NCBI GenBank assembly: GCA_947493035.1
Contig: CANLOW010000008.1
Coordinates: forward strand, 60,530 to 124,529
DNA from: an uncultured Aquimarina sp.
GTDB taxonomy: Bacteria; Bacteroidota; Bacteroidia; Flavobacteriales; Flavobacteriaceae
Direction of reading: 5' to 3'
DNA: 64,000 nucleotides
Every line of letters starts with the position of its first letter. Position 1 is the first letter of the stretch. The notes beneath the pieces were generated by a model. It was not told the DNA's origin, did not search any database, and saw nothing but the letters and a program-made list of their open reading frames with translations. A program made the position numbers and the translations under genes. Of this stretch, positions 17,060-27,000 are shown piece after piece.

Positions 17060-17372
17060 TGGATAATGAATCAGAGGCGTGTTCAATAATAAAGATTTCT
17101 TCATTTTCTTTTTTCATGAAGAATTTTTCTCGCGCATAAATTTCTAAAGCTTTAGGATCTTTAAGACTTTCTAGTAGTACTTCGTCTTTTTCGATCTCAC
17201 TTTTGTAATAATCGATACTTTTTTCTGTTTTAGAAATTTCTCTATTTAGCCTCCAGATAAGCCAAGTATTACTATCTAAAAAAAGCATCCAGATAATAAA
17301 TATGCTAGTAATTAGTACATACTTATTGCTGAGTATTTTTAATATGCGTTTCAAAAGCGTTACGCCAGACAT
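17049..17372 (-). CDS. Septum formation initiator family protein (FtsB/DivIC)
   Basis: A 107-residue bitopic membrane protein. A short cytoplasmic tail precedes one transmembrane segment (about 15-29, VLITSIFIIWMLFL), then a coiled coil (WRLNREISKTEKSIDYYKSE) and the family's conserved end (DPKALEIYAREKFFMKK...EIFIIE). FtsB/DivIC proteins join the divisome and stabilise FtsL and FtsQ. It lies in an operon udk-ftsB-mutA-like, 14 bp after udk, and overlaps the next gene. Confidence 0.85.
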   Translation of the reverse strand: MSGVTLLKRILKILSNKYVLITSIFIIWMLFLDSNTWLIWRLNREISKTEKSIDYYKSEIEKDEVLLESLKDPKALEIYAREKFFMKKENEEIFIIEHASDSLSNEE

Positions 17373-17386
17373 AGATTTGAAAAAAT

Positions 17387-18001
17387 TTAGGGTAAAGATA
17401 CTTGTTTCTTTATCAACTTGACAACATCATTTAAAGGGGAGTGAAATGATTTTGTGCCATCAATGACTTGGTGTACTTTATGCTTTAATGGTTCGATAAA
17501 TTGACGATGCATCGGATGAATGTTTGTTTCAAATTGAAATAAAACGCTTTCTGGTGTTCTTTTACGTTCATTAACATCTCTTTGTAGACGTCTTTCTTGG
17601 CGAATATATTCGGGAGCATCTAAAAAAATAGTATGGTCGCAAAGCGTCTTTGTTTTTGCGATAGATAATACTAAAATCCCTTCAAGGATCAATACAGGTT
17701 TTGGGAGAATAGATGTCGTTTCGATTAAACGATCATGTGTTTTGAAGCTATAACTAGGTTTTTGAATCGATTTTCCATCTTTTAAAGTCAAAAGATGTTG
17801 TTCTAGTAAATCGAAATCTATAGTATCTGGGTGATCAAAATTGATTTTGTCTTTTTCTTGGTAAGATAATCCCTTCAAGGGTTTATAATAATCGTCTTGG
17901 CTTATAATATTGATCCAGTCAGTCTCACATTCCTCTATAAGTTGTTGTACAAATGTGGTTTTGCCACTAGCTGTGCCTCCTGTGATACCGATGATATACA
18001 T
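17387..18001 (-). CDS. udk: Uridine kinase
   Basis: A 204-residue P-loop kinase that phosphorylates uridine and cytidine in pyrimidine salvage. The Walker A motif GGTASGKT is at residues 8-15, SQDDYYK and NFDHPDTIDFDLL (nucleoside-binding region) follow, and the lid region RRLQRDVNERKRT is near 135. Length fits the family. It is first in the run with the ftsB-like and mutase-like genes. Confidence 0.92.
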   Translation of the reverse strand: MYIIGITGGTASGKTTFVQQLIEECETDWINIISQDDYYKPLKGLSYQEKDKINFDHPDTIDFDLLEQHLLTLKDGKSIQKPSYSFKTHDRLIETTSILPKPVLILEGILVLSIAKTKTLCDHTIFLDAPEYIRQERRLQRDVNERKRTPESVLFQFETNIHPMHRQFIEPLKHKVHQVIDGTKSFHSPLNDVVKLIKKQVSLP

Positions 18002-18101
18002 ATGTTAAATTTAATGTATGTAGTAGGCTCGAAAATAAGGAAGCTTGTAGCCTTATTCAAATAATATGTAACTGAATTTATATTCGATTATAATTTAAAA
18101 G

Positions 18102-18138
18102 TCAAATCATAACAATTAAAAATATTGCTATGATTTGA
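18102..18138 (-). terminator. Hairpin after the chalcone-isomerase-like gene
   Basis: Arms TCAAATCATA (18102-18111) and TATGATTTGA (18129-18138), with an inner CAAT/ATTG pairing, just after the stop of the gene ending at 18146. The minus-strand side has a short T run (CTTTT). Confidence 0.55.
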
Positions 18139-18145
18139 TTTTTTT

Positions 18146-18829
18146 CTATTTAGTATCTAAAAAAGACTTAGCGCCCTCAAGTAACTCTTTATGTAAACTT
18201 TTGTCAACAGGGTTATCAGATAGCCATATGTTGAAAATAGCTTTTTTGAACCCTAAATTTCCTACAGTACCTACCTTATTGTAATTTAGATATAGCGACA
18301 CTCCTATTGAAGGCTCGTATACAACATCTACTTTGTCTCCAACTTTTAGTTTAAGGCCTTCTATATGCTTAAGAAAAACATCAATTTCTCTACCATATTT
18401 TTCAATAGTATCCTTACTGTTTCCATCGATAAATCCTTTGTAAAAAGCTTTGACCATTTTGTCGTGAGATACAGCTTTTGATAAAATATCCATTCGCATG
18501 ATCATAGTTTCATTTCTATCTACAATATCTACAGGATCCGTATTGGGTCTGTGGAGGTATAGACCGCAGGCATAAATATCTACCCAAAGCAACTCTCTTA
18601 GACCTGCACCATTAAGTATTAATTGTCTTTTTTTAAAACGATAAAGAGCGGGGAGTGCTGTTTTTCCTATAATTTTTGATTCAAGATTTAGTTTGTTGAT
18701 GTCGTGATTTTGAAAGGCTAAATTTGTTTCTTCGGAAGAAGTTTTGTTTACTCTAATAACTTTTGTCTGTGCAAAAGAAATAGAACAGCTTAAAATGATC
18801 ATCCAGGGAATAATTTTCATGGTTTTCAT
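18146..18829 (-). CDS. Chalcone isomerase-like family protein, exported
   Basis: A 227-residue protein with a signal peptide (about 1-20, ending SFAQ). The body matches the bacterial chalcone isomerase-like fold: LNGAGLRELLWVDIYACGLYL, then MRMDILSKAVSHDKMVKAFYKGF, then VVYEPSIGVSLYLN and FNIWLSDNPVDKSLHKELLEG. Bacterial members lack the plant enzyme's flavonoid role; a lipid-binding function has been proposed for related folds, but the function here is unknown. It is monocistronic, with a possible TAAATTTG promoter box at 18855-18862. Confidence 0.85.
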   Translation of the reverse strand: MKTMKIIPWMIILSCSISFAQTKVIRVNKTSSEETNLAFQNHDINKLNLESKIIGKTALPALYRFKKRQLILNGAGLRELLWVDIYACGLYLHRPNTDPVDIVDRNETMIMRMDILSKAVSHDKMVKAFYKGFIDGNSKDTIEKYGREIDVFLKHIEGLKLKVGDKVDVVYEPSIGVSLYLNYNKVGTVGNLGFKKAIFNIWLSDNPVDKSLHKELLEGAKSFLDTK

Positions 18830-18854
18830 ATTCTTCTAATTTGTTTTGGGATTA

Positions 18855-18862
18855 CAAATTTA
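18855..18862 (-). promoter_or_regulatory. Candidate -7 element for the chalcone-isomerase-like gene
   Basis: TAAATTTG on the minus strand, 26 bp upstream of the ATG, matches TAnnTTTG. No upstream TTTG at the expected spacing. Confidence 0.35.
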
Positions 18863-19020
18863 AATATAAACATTTGATTTTCAGTTAAAATGCTCTTTTT
18901 TCATTTGTTTTTTATCGACAAAATTATATTTTTTAACGATTAAATGTATTTTTGATAGTGTTTTTTAAGAGTGTATAATTCTGATTTTCATCACTTTAAT
19001 TAGGTTGTTTAAAGTGGGTA

Positions 19021-19056
19021 AAAAAGTCCAATCACAATATTGTAATTGGACTTTTT
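19021..19056 (-). terminator. First of three similar terminators downstream of tRNA-Pro(GGG)
   Basis: A strong hairpin with arms AAAGTCCAAT (19023-19032) and ATTGGACTTT (19045-19054), flanked by A and T runs. It is related in sequence to the hairpins at 19171-19202 and 19322-19353 (AATCCAA...TTGGATT), each of which sits just downstream of tRNA-Pro 3'-end sequence. Confidence 0.7.
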
Positions 19057-19070
19057 TATAGGAAGCCTAG

Positions 19071-19372
19071 ATTAGGCTAGTTGATCCAGATTGTGGGTTT
19101 GTTGCTCAAGTAATCTTATCAAAGCTTATCGCTTTTATGTTTAGAAACTGTCGTTTCAACATCAATCAATAAAAAACCCAACCACAGAGATGTGATTGGA
19201 TTTCTTGGTCGGGAAGACTGGATTAGGCTAGCTGATCCAGGTTATGGGTTTGTTGCTTAAGTAATCTTATCAAAGCTTATCGCTTTTATGTTTAGAAACT
19301 GTCGTTTCAACATCAATCAATAAAAAATCCAACCACAGAGGTGTGATTGGATTTCTTGGTCGGGAAGACTGG
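19071..19372. repeat. Tandem duplication (151-bp period) of the tRNA-Pro 3' flank
   Basis: Two nearly identical 151-bp units, at 19071-19221 and 19222-19372, begin ATTAGGCTAG(T/C)TGATCCAG and end with TTGGTCGGGAAGACTGG. The final part of each unit is the complement of the last bases of the tRNA-Pro gene, so the first unit carries a 3' tRNA fragment (19209-19224) without the rest of the tRNA. Each unit also holds a copy of the terminator hairpin. A still older partial copy (GGAAGCCTAGATT) precedes 19071. Confidence 0.85.
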
Positions 19373-19434
19373 ATTCGAACCAGCGATCTCACGGCCCCCA
19401 GCCGTGCACTTTAACCGGACTAAGCTACATCCCG
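19360..19434 (-). tRNA. tRNA-Pro (anticodon GGG)
   Basis: A 75-nt cloverleaf on the minus strand: acceptor CGGGATG pairing with CTTCCCG (one U-U mismatch), D arm GCTT/AAGT, anticodon stem CACGG/CCGTG around loop CTGGGGG with anticodon GGG, T arm GCTGG-TTCGAAT-CCAGT, discriminator A. No CCA is encoded. Its 3' part is duplicated downstream. Confidence 0.93.
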
Positions 19435-19587
19435 AAGATAGGCGAGCTAAAATAGTAAAGTTTCTAAAAATTAAAACTATTCTATTTACTGATAATTATC
19501 TATCTGAATAAGTGTGTAGATTTTATTGGACCAATTTTAAAATGAATTTGTGTGAATGTTATAGGTGAAATATAATTTTATATATTT

Positions 19588-19604
19588 ACATAGTTATACT
19601 ATGT
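19588..19604. promoter_or_regulatory. Palindromic operator upstream of padR
   Basis: ACATAGT-TAT-ACTATGT is a perfect 7-bp inverted repeat 22 bp before the padR start; an overlapping palindrome TTATAC-TAT-GTATAA is also present. PadR regulators commonly bind ATGT/ACAT-type palindromes in their own promoters, so autoregulation is likely. Confidence 0.6.
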
Positions 19605-19625
19605 ATAAATTTAAAGCTATGTATT

Positions 19626-19970
19626 TTGGATAATGATTTTATAAATAAATGGAAGTCTCAAGTCAAAAAAGGAACATTGTCCTTTATTGTTTTAAACGCT
19701 ATTAGTAAAAAAGAATTATATGGGTATGAGGTAATAGAAATTATTAAAAAATCAACAGACATAGAAGTTGCAGAGGGTACTTTGTATCCTTTAATGAATA
19801 GGCTTAAAAAGGAAGGTTTAACCACCTCTAAATGGGTTGAACAGGAATCTGGAATACCACGAAAATATTATATGCTTACAGATAAAGGGAAAAAAGATTT
19901 GATGAGAATGCGTGAATACTGGAAACAATTAGAAAAATCTATAAATAAAATTACGAATAATGAAATTTAA
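19626..19970 (+). CDS. PadR family transcriptional regulator
   Basis: A 114-residue winged-helix regulator. After KGTLSFIVLNAISKKELYGYE comes the recognition region VAEGTLYPLMNRLKKEGL and the wing SGIPRKYYMLTDKGK; the C-terminal helix MRMREYWKQLEKSINKI mediates dimerisation in this family. The start is TTG at 19626 since no in-frame ATG is near. It overlaps the next gene by 11 bp. PadR genes paired with HAAS membrane proteins usually respond to envelope or drug stress; the signal here is unknown. A palindromic operator lies directly upstream. Confidence 0.9.
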   Translation: MDNDFINKWKSQVKKGTLSFIVLNAISKKELYGYEVIEIIKKSTDIEVAEGTLYPLMNRLKKEGLTTSKWVEQESGIPRKYYMLTDKGKKDLMRMREYWKQLEKSINKITNNEI

Positions 19971-20541
19971 AGAAATAAAATTTGAAGATATTAATGCTCA
20001 AAGAGTATATGAAAATTATATAAATAACATTAAAAATGTTACTAAACAATTAGAGAAATCAGATAGACTAGAAGTCTTGATGGAATTTAATAGTCATATA
20101 TATGAAAGTTTACAAAGTAAAAAAGATAAATCGGAGTTAGCAGCTTTATTAGATTCTATAGATAAATTAGGTTCTCCTGAGAAAGTACTGAAGCCATTGA
20201 TAGCTGAAAAATCACTTGAAAAGGCAACTAAATCTTTCAATCCATTAGAAATACTAAAAGCGCTATTGCTTAACATTGGGAATGGTTTAAGTTATATTGT
20301 TTTCTTTTTACTTTATTTATCCTTAGGTACTTTCTTGTTTCTAATATTTGCAAAATTATTCAATAATAATGTTGGAATGTATTACAGAGATAATAAATTT
20401 CAAGCCTTAGGTTATGTTAAAGGTGCTGAATATTATGAGGTGTTAGGGAATATGTTTATACCGACAATGCTAATGGTAGCAATAGGTTTATATATTTTAA
20501 TCACTAGTTTGTTAAAACTCAAAAAAGCAATAGTGACATAA
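19960..20541 (+). CDS. HAAS-domain membrane protein paired with PadR
   Basis: A 193-residue protein. The N-terminal cytoplasmic part (to about 90) is helical and looks like the HAAS module found next to PadR regulators (YENYINNIKNVTKQLEKSDR, then ESLQSKKDKSELAALLDSID and LGSPEKVLKPLI). Two transmembrane segments follow, at about 110-133 and 166-186. The overlapping start with padR implies translational coupling. These proteins are thought to sense membrane state and act with the PadR partner, but this is family-level inference. Confidence 0.8.
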   Translation: MKFKEIKFEDINAQRVYENYINNIKNVTKQLEKSDRLEVLMEFNSHIYESLQSKKDKSELAALLDSIDKLGSPEKVLKPLIAEKSLEKATKSFNPLEILKALLLNIGNGLSYIVFFLLYLSLGTFLFLIFAKLFNNNVGMYYRDNKFQALGYVKGAEYYEVLGNMFIPTMLMVAIGLYILITSLLKLKKAIVT

Positions 20542-20602
20542 TAAATAGTCCATAACATTATACCTGAGTGGTGTAAAGGAAGATGTTTTTGATATAAAAA
20601 AA

Positions 20603-20622
20603 GCCGCTGAATGATCAGCGGC
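20603..20622 (-). terminator. Terminator of the GH3 gene
   Basis: Stem GCCGCTGA (20603-20610) and TCAGCGGC (20615-20622) with a 4-nt loop. On the minus strand it is followed by seven T, 26 bp after the stop of the GH3 gene. Confidence 0.9.
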
Positions 20623-20647
20623 CAAATAACAACTTAATCAAAATGTA

Positions 20648-22891
20648 TTAATTGAAGTTAGCGATGTTTATTTTTACTGTCGATAGTTCTCGGCTATTAG
20701 GACCTATCATAATATTAAATTCTCCTGCTTCACAGGTATATTTTCCTTCGGGTGTATAATACCCTAAATGTTCTTTTGTTAAAGAGAATTTTACTTGTTT
20801 TCTTTCGCCTTTCTCTAAATAAATTTTCTCGAAGCCCTTTAACTCTTTTATTGGGCGTACATAAGAAGATTTTATGTCCTGTATATATAATTGTACAATT
20901 TCTTCTCCAGAGAATTCTCCAGTGTTTTTGATAGACAGAGAAGCGGAAATACCATCAGCAGTTATACTAACGTTAATTTTTCCGTATTCAAAATTTGTAT
21001 AGCTAAGCCCATAACCAAATGGATATAATGGGGTGTTTTCTTCGTCGATATAATGACTCCAAAATACATGAGGCTGTTTTTCTTGTCTTCCTGTGCTAAA
21101 TTGGTTGTAATATATTGGGATTTGTCCTACACTTCTAGGGAAGGTCATGGGGAGTTTTCCGCTAGGGTTGTATTTTCCCGTAATCACTTCAGCAATTGCA
21201 TTTCCACTTTGTGTTCCTAGTTGCCATGTTTCAAGTATTGTCGGTATGTATTTAGCAGCCCAAGGGATAGTCAAAGGTCTACCATTCATAAGTACAAGAA
21301 TAATGTTGCTGTTTACTTTGTATATTTCTTCTAATAATTGCTGTTGTACCCCAGGTAGTCCTAAATCTGTTCGACTTCGCCCTTCTCCGCTAATGAAACC
21401 ATGTTCTCCTAAAACTAAAATAATTTTATCTACCTTTTTTGCTAATTCTATAGCTTCAGTAAAGCCTGTTTTGTTATTGGTGTTTATAGATAATTCTTGT
21501 GTGAATTCTGTTTTACCATTAATAAGAGTACATCCTTTCTCATATTGATAGGGTATTCCTAGTTTGTCAAACCCTTCCAAAACAGAGATTGCTGTTTCAT
21601 CGTCAGATCCAATACGCCAACTTCCTAGAGGACTAGTTTTATCATCGGCAAGATCACCAATAATAGCAATGCGGTCTTGTTTAGAAATGGGAAGTAGTTT
21701 AGTGTCATTTTTTAATAATACAATAGACTTTTTGGCGATATCTAGTGCCGCATCTTGGTGTTTACTATTAAAAAGAAGATCTTTTTCTCTGTCTGCATTA
21801 CAATATTTATAAGGATCATCGAATAAACCAAGATTGAATTTAACTTTTAGTATTCTTGATACAGCTTCGTCAATAGTATTCTCATTTATGCTTCCCTCTT
21901 GTACAAGTTCTTTTAAATGTTTGATGTAAGCATAAGATTCCATATCCATGTCACAACCTGCAATAGCCGCTTTTTCAGCAGCTTCTTTAAGATCTGTGGT
22001 GTGGCCATGCAAAGTCATTTCCATAATTGAAGCCCAATCCGAAATCACAAAACCTTTGAAGTTCCAATCGCCTTTTAGAATATTGCGTTGCAATTTTTTA
22101 CTTCCTGTAGCAGGTACACCGTTGTATAACCCAAATGAATTCATAATAGATTGCACGTTGCTTTCTACAGCAGCTTTAAAAGGAGGAAGTGCTACATTGT
22201 ATAAGGTATAATCGTCAACATTTGTAGTGTTATATTCACGACCAGATTCTGAAAAGCCGTATCCAGCGAAATGTTTGGCTGTTGCAGCAATCGTATTATT
22301 TGCTGTTAAGTCATTCCCTTGGAAACCATTAACTCGAGCTTTAGCAATGGCCGATCCTAAAAAAGGATCTTCTCCGCCGCCTTCCATAACACGTCCCCAT
22401 CTAGGGTCTCTAGAAATATCGACCATTGGTGCAAAAGTCCAATTGACACCTGTAGAAGAAGCTTCAATAGCTGCGATTCTAGCAGAATTTTCAATAGCTT
22501 TAAGATCCCAACTAGCAGATTCAGCTAATGGGATAGGTGCTAATGTTTTGTACCCGTGTATGATGTCCGAACCAAATAATAATGGGATTCCTAAACGAGA
22601 CTCATTAACTACTATTTCTTGGATTCGTTTTACATTATCAACACCTCTAACATTTAAGACGGAACCAACCCAACCTTTTTTTAGGTGCTCATATTTTTCT
22701 TTTGCATTTCCTTCTTTGGGTGCTGGTCCTGTAACTTCCCAAAAGCCATTGTATTGATTCATTTGACCAATTTTTTCTTCAAGTGTCATTTTGCTAAGAA
22801 GATCAGCTACTTTTTGGTCAACACTTTGTCCTATCATAACTATAGAACATATAGCTGAAAGCAGGTATGTTAAATTTATTTTTGAAACCAT
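20648..22891 (-). CDS. bglX: Beta-glucosidase, glycoside hydrolase family 3
   Basis: A 747-residue periplasmic GH3 enzyme that removes glucose from the non-reducing ends of oligosaccharides. It has a signal peptide (about 1-22), the N-terminal TIM barrel with KHFAGYG (206-212), and the nucleophile Asp285 in GFVISDWAS. The alpha/beta sandwich domain has GEHGFISGEGRSR, and a fibronectin-III-like domain ends the protein (from about 650: YPFGYGLSYTNFEYG onward). Organisation and length fit BglX. It sits beside a SusCD locus and would finish oligomers released by the GH16 enzyme. A glycan-binding lipoprotein gene lies 97 bp upstream. Confidence 0.9.
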   Translation of the reverse strand: MVSKINLTYLLSAICSIVMIGQSVDQKVADLLSKMTLEEKIGQMNQYNGFWEVTGPAPKEGNAKEKYEHLKKGWVGSVLNVRGVDNVKRIQEIVVNESRLGIPLLFGSDIIHGYKTLAPIPLAESASWDLKAIENSARIAAIEASSTGVNWTFAPMVDISRDPRWGRVMEGGGEDPFLGSAIAKARVNGFQGNDLTANNTIAATAKHFAGYGFSESGREYNTTNVDDYTLYNVALPPFKAAVESNVQSIMNSFGLYNGVPATGSKKLQRNILKGDWNFKGFVISDWASIMEMTLHGHTTDLKEAAEKAAIAGCDMDMESYAYIKHLKELVQEGSINENTIDEAVSRILKVKFNLGLFDDPYKYCNADREKDLLFNSKHQDAALDIAKKSIVLLKNDTKLLPISKQDRIAIIGDLADDKTSPLGSWRIGSDDETAISVLEGFDKLGIPYQYEKGCTLINGKTEFTQELSINTNNKTGFTEAIELAKKVDKIILVLGEHGFISGEGRSRTDLGLPGVQQQLLEEIYKVNSNIILVLMNGRPLTIPWAAKYIPTILETWQLGTQSGNAIAEVITGKYNPSGKLPMTFPRSVGQIPIYYNQFSTGRQEKQPHVFWSHYIDEENTPLYPFGYGLSYTNFEYGKINVSITADGISASLSIKNTGEFSGEEIVQLYIQDIKSSYVRPIKELKGFEKIYLEKGERKQVKFSLTKEHLGYYTPEGKYTCEAGEFNIMIGPNSRELSTVKINIANFN

Positions 22892-22988
22892 GAATACAAA
22901 TGCTTGTTACAATAAGAACCCTGGCTATGGGCGGTTGTAATAGCCAAGGTTCTTCAATTAATAGAACTATATATAAATGAAAAAACAA

Positions 22989-23837
22989 CTATTCACATAA
23001 GCCAATATCATCTAGGTAGAAAATACCTGCGGTAGTTTTTCCAGGTTCCACAAAGAATTGAATTTCTCCATATTTACCTGTTGGTACAAAAGCTTCGAAG
23101 TTGTCAGTGCCACCATCGACAAAAGTCTTTATCCCATTTTTAAAATCAAAAGTTAATTCTTCCCAACCGCTTCCTGTATGGGTTACTTCTACTTCTACAC
23201 CTCGGGCACCGTCAACACCTGCCTTAAAGATGGTTCTGATAACTACTTCAGATTCAGACCAAGCTTTTAGTTTTACTCTTTTATCATCATTACTAAAATC
23301 AACAGCGTCAGATAATCCAGAACCAAAACCTTCAAAGTCAAAACCTCCGTTAGTTACTTTTAATACATTCGAAGCTTCAGGATTAGCTTTTGATAAGTCA
23401 GGATTTGCTACAATTTCAACGGCAACACCATTAAAAGTAAAAAAGTCTTCGTTGCTTTCAAATGAAATCGCAGGGTTAACAATTTTGGGGCAAAATGCTG
23501 TTTGCTCTACAGGGAACTGTACGGTAGTACTTTTGTCATTGGCAGCAATGGCTTTGATACTAATGGTGTATTCTTGGTCGTCTGGATATACGAACTCTAA
23601 TTCTTTTTGAATTCCTATGAGTTGTGGAGTTTGATTTGGAACTCCAAAATCAACTTCAAATGCTGTTGCTCCATCTGCACTTGGACTGACAATAACAGTT
23701 ACTGGGTTGTTAGATGTAATCTGTAGATTTGATTTTACTTCACTCGGTGCAGGACCTTCTACTAGTGTAGCATTAAAATCATCGTCTTTACAAGAGAAAC
23801 AAACGATAGCTATGAACAATAGATGTAAGTAACGCAT
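22989..23837 (-). CDS. PKD-containing surface lipoprotein, probable glycan-binding
   Basis: A 282-residue lipoprotein: signal with CFSC (Cys16) followed by KDDD, which favours surface export in Bacteroidota. Residues about 38-110 form a PKD-like Ig domain (NNPVTVIVSPSADGATAFEVDFG...YTISIKAIAANDKS). From about 115 a jelly-roll domain resembling carbohydrate-binding modules follows (VNPAISFESNEDFFTFNG, GSGWEELTFDF, and the end GIFYLDDIGLCE). Proteins of this build occur as surface glycan-binding lipoproteins beside SusCD in laminarin loci. It is cotranscribed with the GH3 gene and divergent from the hybrid sensor. Confidence 0.75.
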   Translation of the reverse strand: MRYLHLLFIAIVCFSCKDDDFNATLVEGPAPSEVKSNLQITSNNPVTVIVSPSADGATAFEVDFGVPNQTPQLIGIQKELEFVYPDDQEYTISIKAIAANDKSTTVQFPVEQTAFCPKIVNPAISFESNEDFFTFNGVAVEIVANPDLSKANPEASNVLKVTNGGFDFEGFGSGLSDAVDFSNDDKRVKLKAWSESEVVIRTIFKAGVDGARGVEVEVTHTGSGWEELTFDFKNGIKTFVDGGTDNFEAFVPTGKYGEIQFFVEPGKTTAGIFYLDDIGLCE

Positions 23838-24050
23838 AATGATTATATTTAGTTTAAAGTTAATGGGTGTAAGTGACTCTAAATTAATACTATGTTTTTA
23901 TGTTTTGGGCGTGAAAAGGTGATGATCATTGACTTTGCAACATTTGAAATATGAAATGCTTCAAACATTTTATCTGTCATGTAGTAGTTTTCTCAATATT
24001 CGACCTAGAAAATTTCCACTAAGAAAGATATACACTAAAGCTTAAGAATA

Positions 24051-27000
24051 ATGACTAATCATGCTCCGATTAAAGTATTTATAACATTTATACTGTGTTT
24101 TTTTAATATCTCACCTCAGTATAGTCAATCGGGGTTTGCAAATATGGAATTTCAGAATGTGCAAGGTGCAATATCTCAGCGCCCTATCACAGCGATCACT
24201 CAAGATAAAGATGGGTTTATCTGGATAGGTACTCAAGGAGCAGGTTTGTTTCGGTATGATGGTATCTCTTTCGAATTCTTTACTCATAATGTAGGTAATA
24301 ATAAAAGTATCAATAGTAACCATGTTAGTGCGCTATATGTTGATAGTTCAGGAGGGCTTTGGGTTGGTACTGATGCTGGTTTGTGTTTTTTTAATAATGA
24401 AACCAATGATTTTGAAAGAATAAAAGGAGGCAACGGAGTAGGTTTTGATTTTATTCATATTTCGTGTATTGCCGAATTTGATGGCAAGTTGCTTATAGGA
24501 ACTTTTGAAGAAGGGGTGAAGCGAGTAGATCTTAAAAAACCACAATGGTTTGATAGTACTTTTGATGGGGGGGCATTGTTAGGTAAGTTGATCAATGATA
24601 TTAAATTTTCCGCAAAAGGGAATGCATATATAGCCACTAACCAAGGGTTGAAACTGATTGAAAATAATAATTTTTCTAAGGCAGTAGATGTTAAGGTAAG
24701 TAATGAAGAGGTAGATAGTTATGTTACTCGTTTGTTTATTGATACTCAAGAGCAGTTGTGGGTGGGGACTATAAAAAGAGGATTGTTTAAAGGAGATTTA
24801 AAAAAAGCACTTCCCGTTTTTAGACCTGTTCAAAAAGTAGAAAAAAGAATTTTGTCTATCACTGGGGGGCTAGGGAATGTGTTTGTAGGTATAGAAAACG
24901 ATGGTCTATTAGCTTTAGATAGTAATGGCAATATTGAAAAATGGTATAGAGCCGATTCTATGAATCCTAAGAGTATAGCTTCGGATTCTGTTTGGTCTAT
25001 TTTCCTTGGTTATGAAGGGCGACTGTGGTTAGGCTATTATAATGATGGGGTGAGTGTTTTTGATAAGAATCACAATAAATTCCAATCTTTAGTCAGACAC
25101 CCCTTACTAGAAAAAGGGATTCAAAGTAACGATTTAAAGGGGTTTGCTAAGTCAGAGGACGGTAAATTGTGGATAGCAGTTAGTGATGGGATTGATATCT
25201 TGGATACTAATAATAATACGATAGAACATGTTAATTCAAATTTTAACAGCAGTTATAGTGGTTTAAAAAAAGGAATATATATCGAGGATATTTTTATTGA
25301 TAGTAAGGAGAATGTTTGGATTGCTACTTGGGGTGATGGAATTTTCTATTTGAAGAAAGGTGCTAAGAGGTTTATTAACTATACCAAAGTAAGTACCGAT
25401 AATGGGTTAGAAACCGATAAAATTCGATGCTTTTCGGAAAGTGTTGATGGAAATATATGGATTGGTTCTTTTTTACATGGAGTACATCTCTATGATGTTG
25501 AAAAACAAAATTTTAGTCGTGTAGATAATGAATCTTTTACGCGTACGGGTCTTTTGTATAAAGATGTAAAAGATGTGTTTGCAGATAGCTATGGGGATAT
25601 TTGGATAGGTACAACCAAAGGCTTGTTTAAGGTTGTTTTGGAAGATAGCAAATTTGTGGTTGAAGATTTGAGTAATGAGATATCAGCTTCTTTTGGGGGG
25701 CATCCAAGTGCCAAACAGATTTTATCTATCAATCAAACTCAAGATGGTCGCGTATGGTTTTGTACTAATGGAGGAGGTTTGTTTTATTTTTCGAAAGAAG
25801 AAAATAAATTTCATCGATTACAATTAAAAGATTTCAATCAATCTTTTGTAAATGCAGTTATCGAACCACGAAAAAATGAACTATGGGTGTGTGGGAAGTT
25901 AGGAGTTTTTAAGATCAATTTAGAAAATGCTGAGGTAGTCAATTTCACAACAGATGATGGCTTGTTAAATAACCACTTTAAGGATGGGGCGGTAATATTA
26001 GATAATAAGAATAGGCTTTATTTTGGGACGAATAGAGGTTTGAATTTTATAGATCCTCAAGCTATTGATTATAATGAAAATAAGGCAAGGCCATATTTCA
26101 GGGCATTAAAGGTGTTTAATAAAGATTTAAAAATATCAAAGCAAGAAGGAGATTTACAGAAGGTAATAGATAAAACAGAAATTGTCACATTAAACCATAA
26201 ACAATCAGTATTTACTATAGATTATGGAGCTATTAGTTATACAAGACCTGAAAAAAACAAGTTCGCTTATTATCTAGAGGGTTTCGAAAAAGATTGGAAT
26301 TATGTAGGTAATAAGACTAGTACAACTTATACAAATTTATCTCCAGGAGAATATACTTTTAAATTGAAAGTAGCTAACAATGATAATATTTGGAATAAGC
26401 AGGTCAAGACACTTAAGATAAAAGTATTGCCCCCTTGGTGGAAGACTACAATAGCATACTTATTGTATGGGCTGTCTCTAATGGCTATTATGGTTGTTAT
26501 TATCTATTTTTCCTTGAGACGTGTAAATGAAAGAAATACCATGCGTTTAGAACGTATGAAAAGGAAGCAGGAAGATGAGTTGCAAAAACAAAAACTACAG
26601 TTTTTCACAAATATTTCTCATGAATTTAGGACACCACTAACCTTAATTATCAATCCAGTAAAAGATTTATTACATATAGAAGGAGAAGCTTTTTCAGAAG
26701 GGGTTTCTCAAAAGCATAGGATTATTTACAAGAATGCAGAGAGGCTTTCAAGATTGATTAATGAGTTGATGGATTTCAGAAAATTACAATCGGATAAATT
26801 ACAACTTAGTGTGAGTCAGTTTGATCTCATATCTCAGACTAAAAATATTTTAAGCTTCTTTAATGAAGAATCTAAACGAAGAAAAATTACATTAGACTTT
26901 AAGCATGATGCTAATAGTGTGCAAGTTTGGTCTGATTCGGGAATGTTAGATAAAGTGTTTTTTAATTTGTTATCAAACGCATTTAAGGTGACACCAAATA

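Noticed and set aside
17059..17104. Upstream start for the mutA-like gene at 17104
   Set aside because: It would overlap the ftsB-like gene by 56 bp and add residues unlike the family; MKNNPVDIFFEEVS matches the usual start.
22227..22757. 176-residue plus-strand frame
   Set aside because: It is wholly antisense to the GH3 barrel domain and has no recognisable features.
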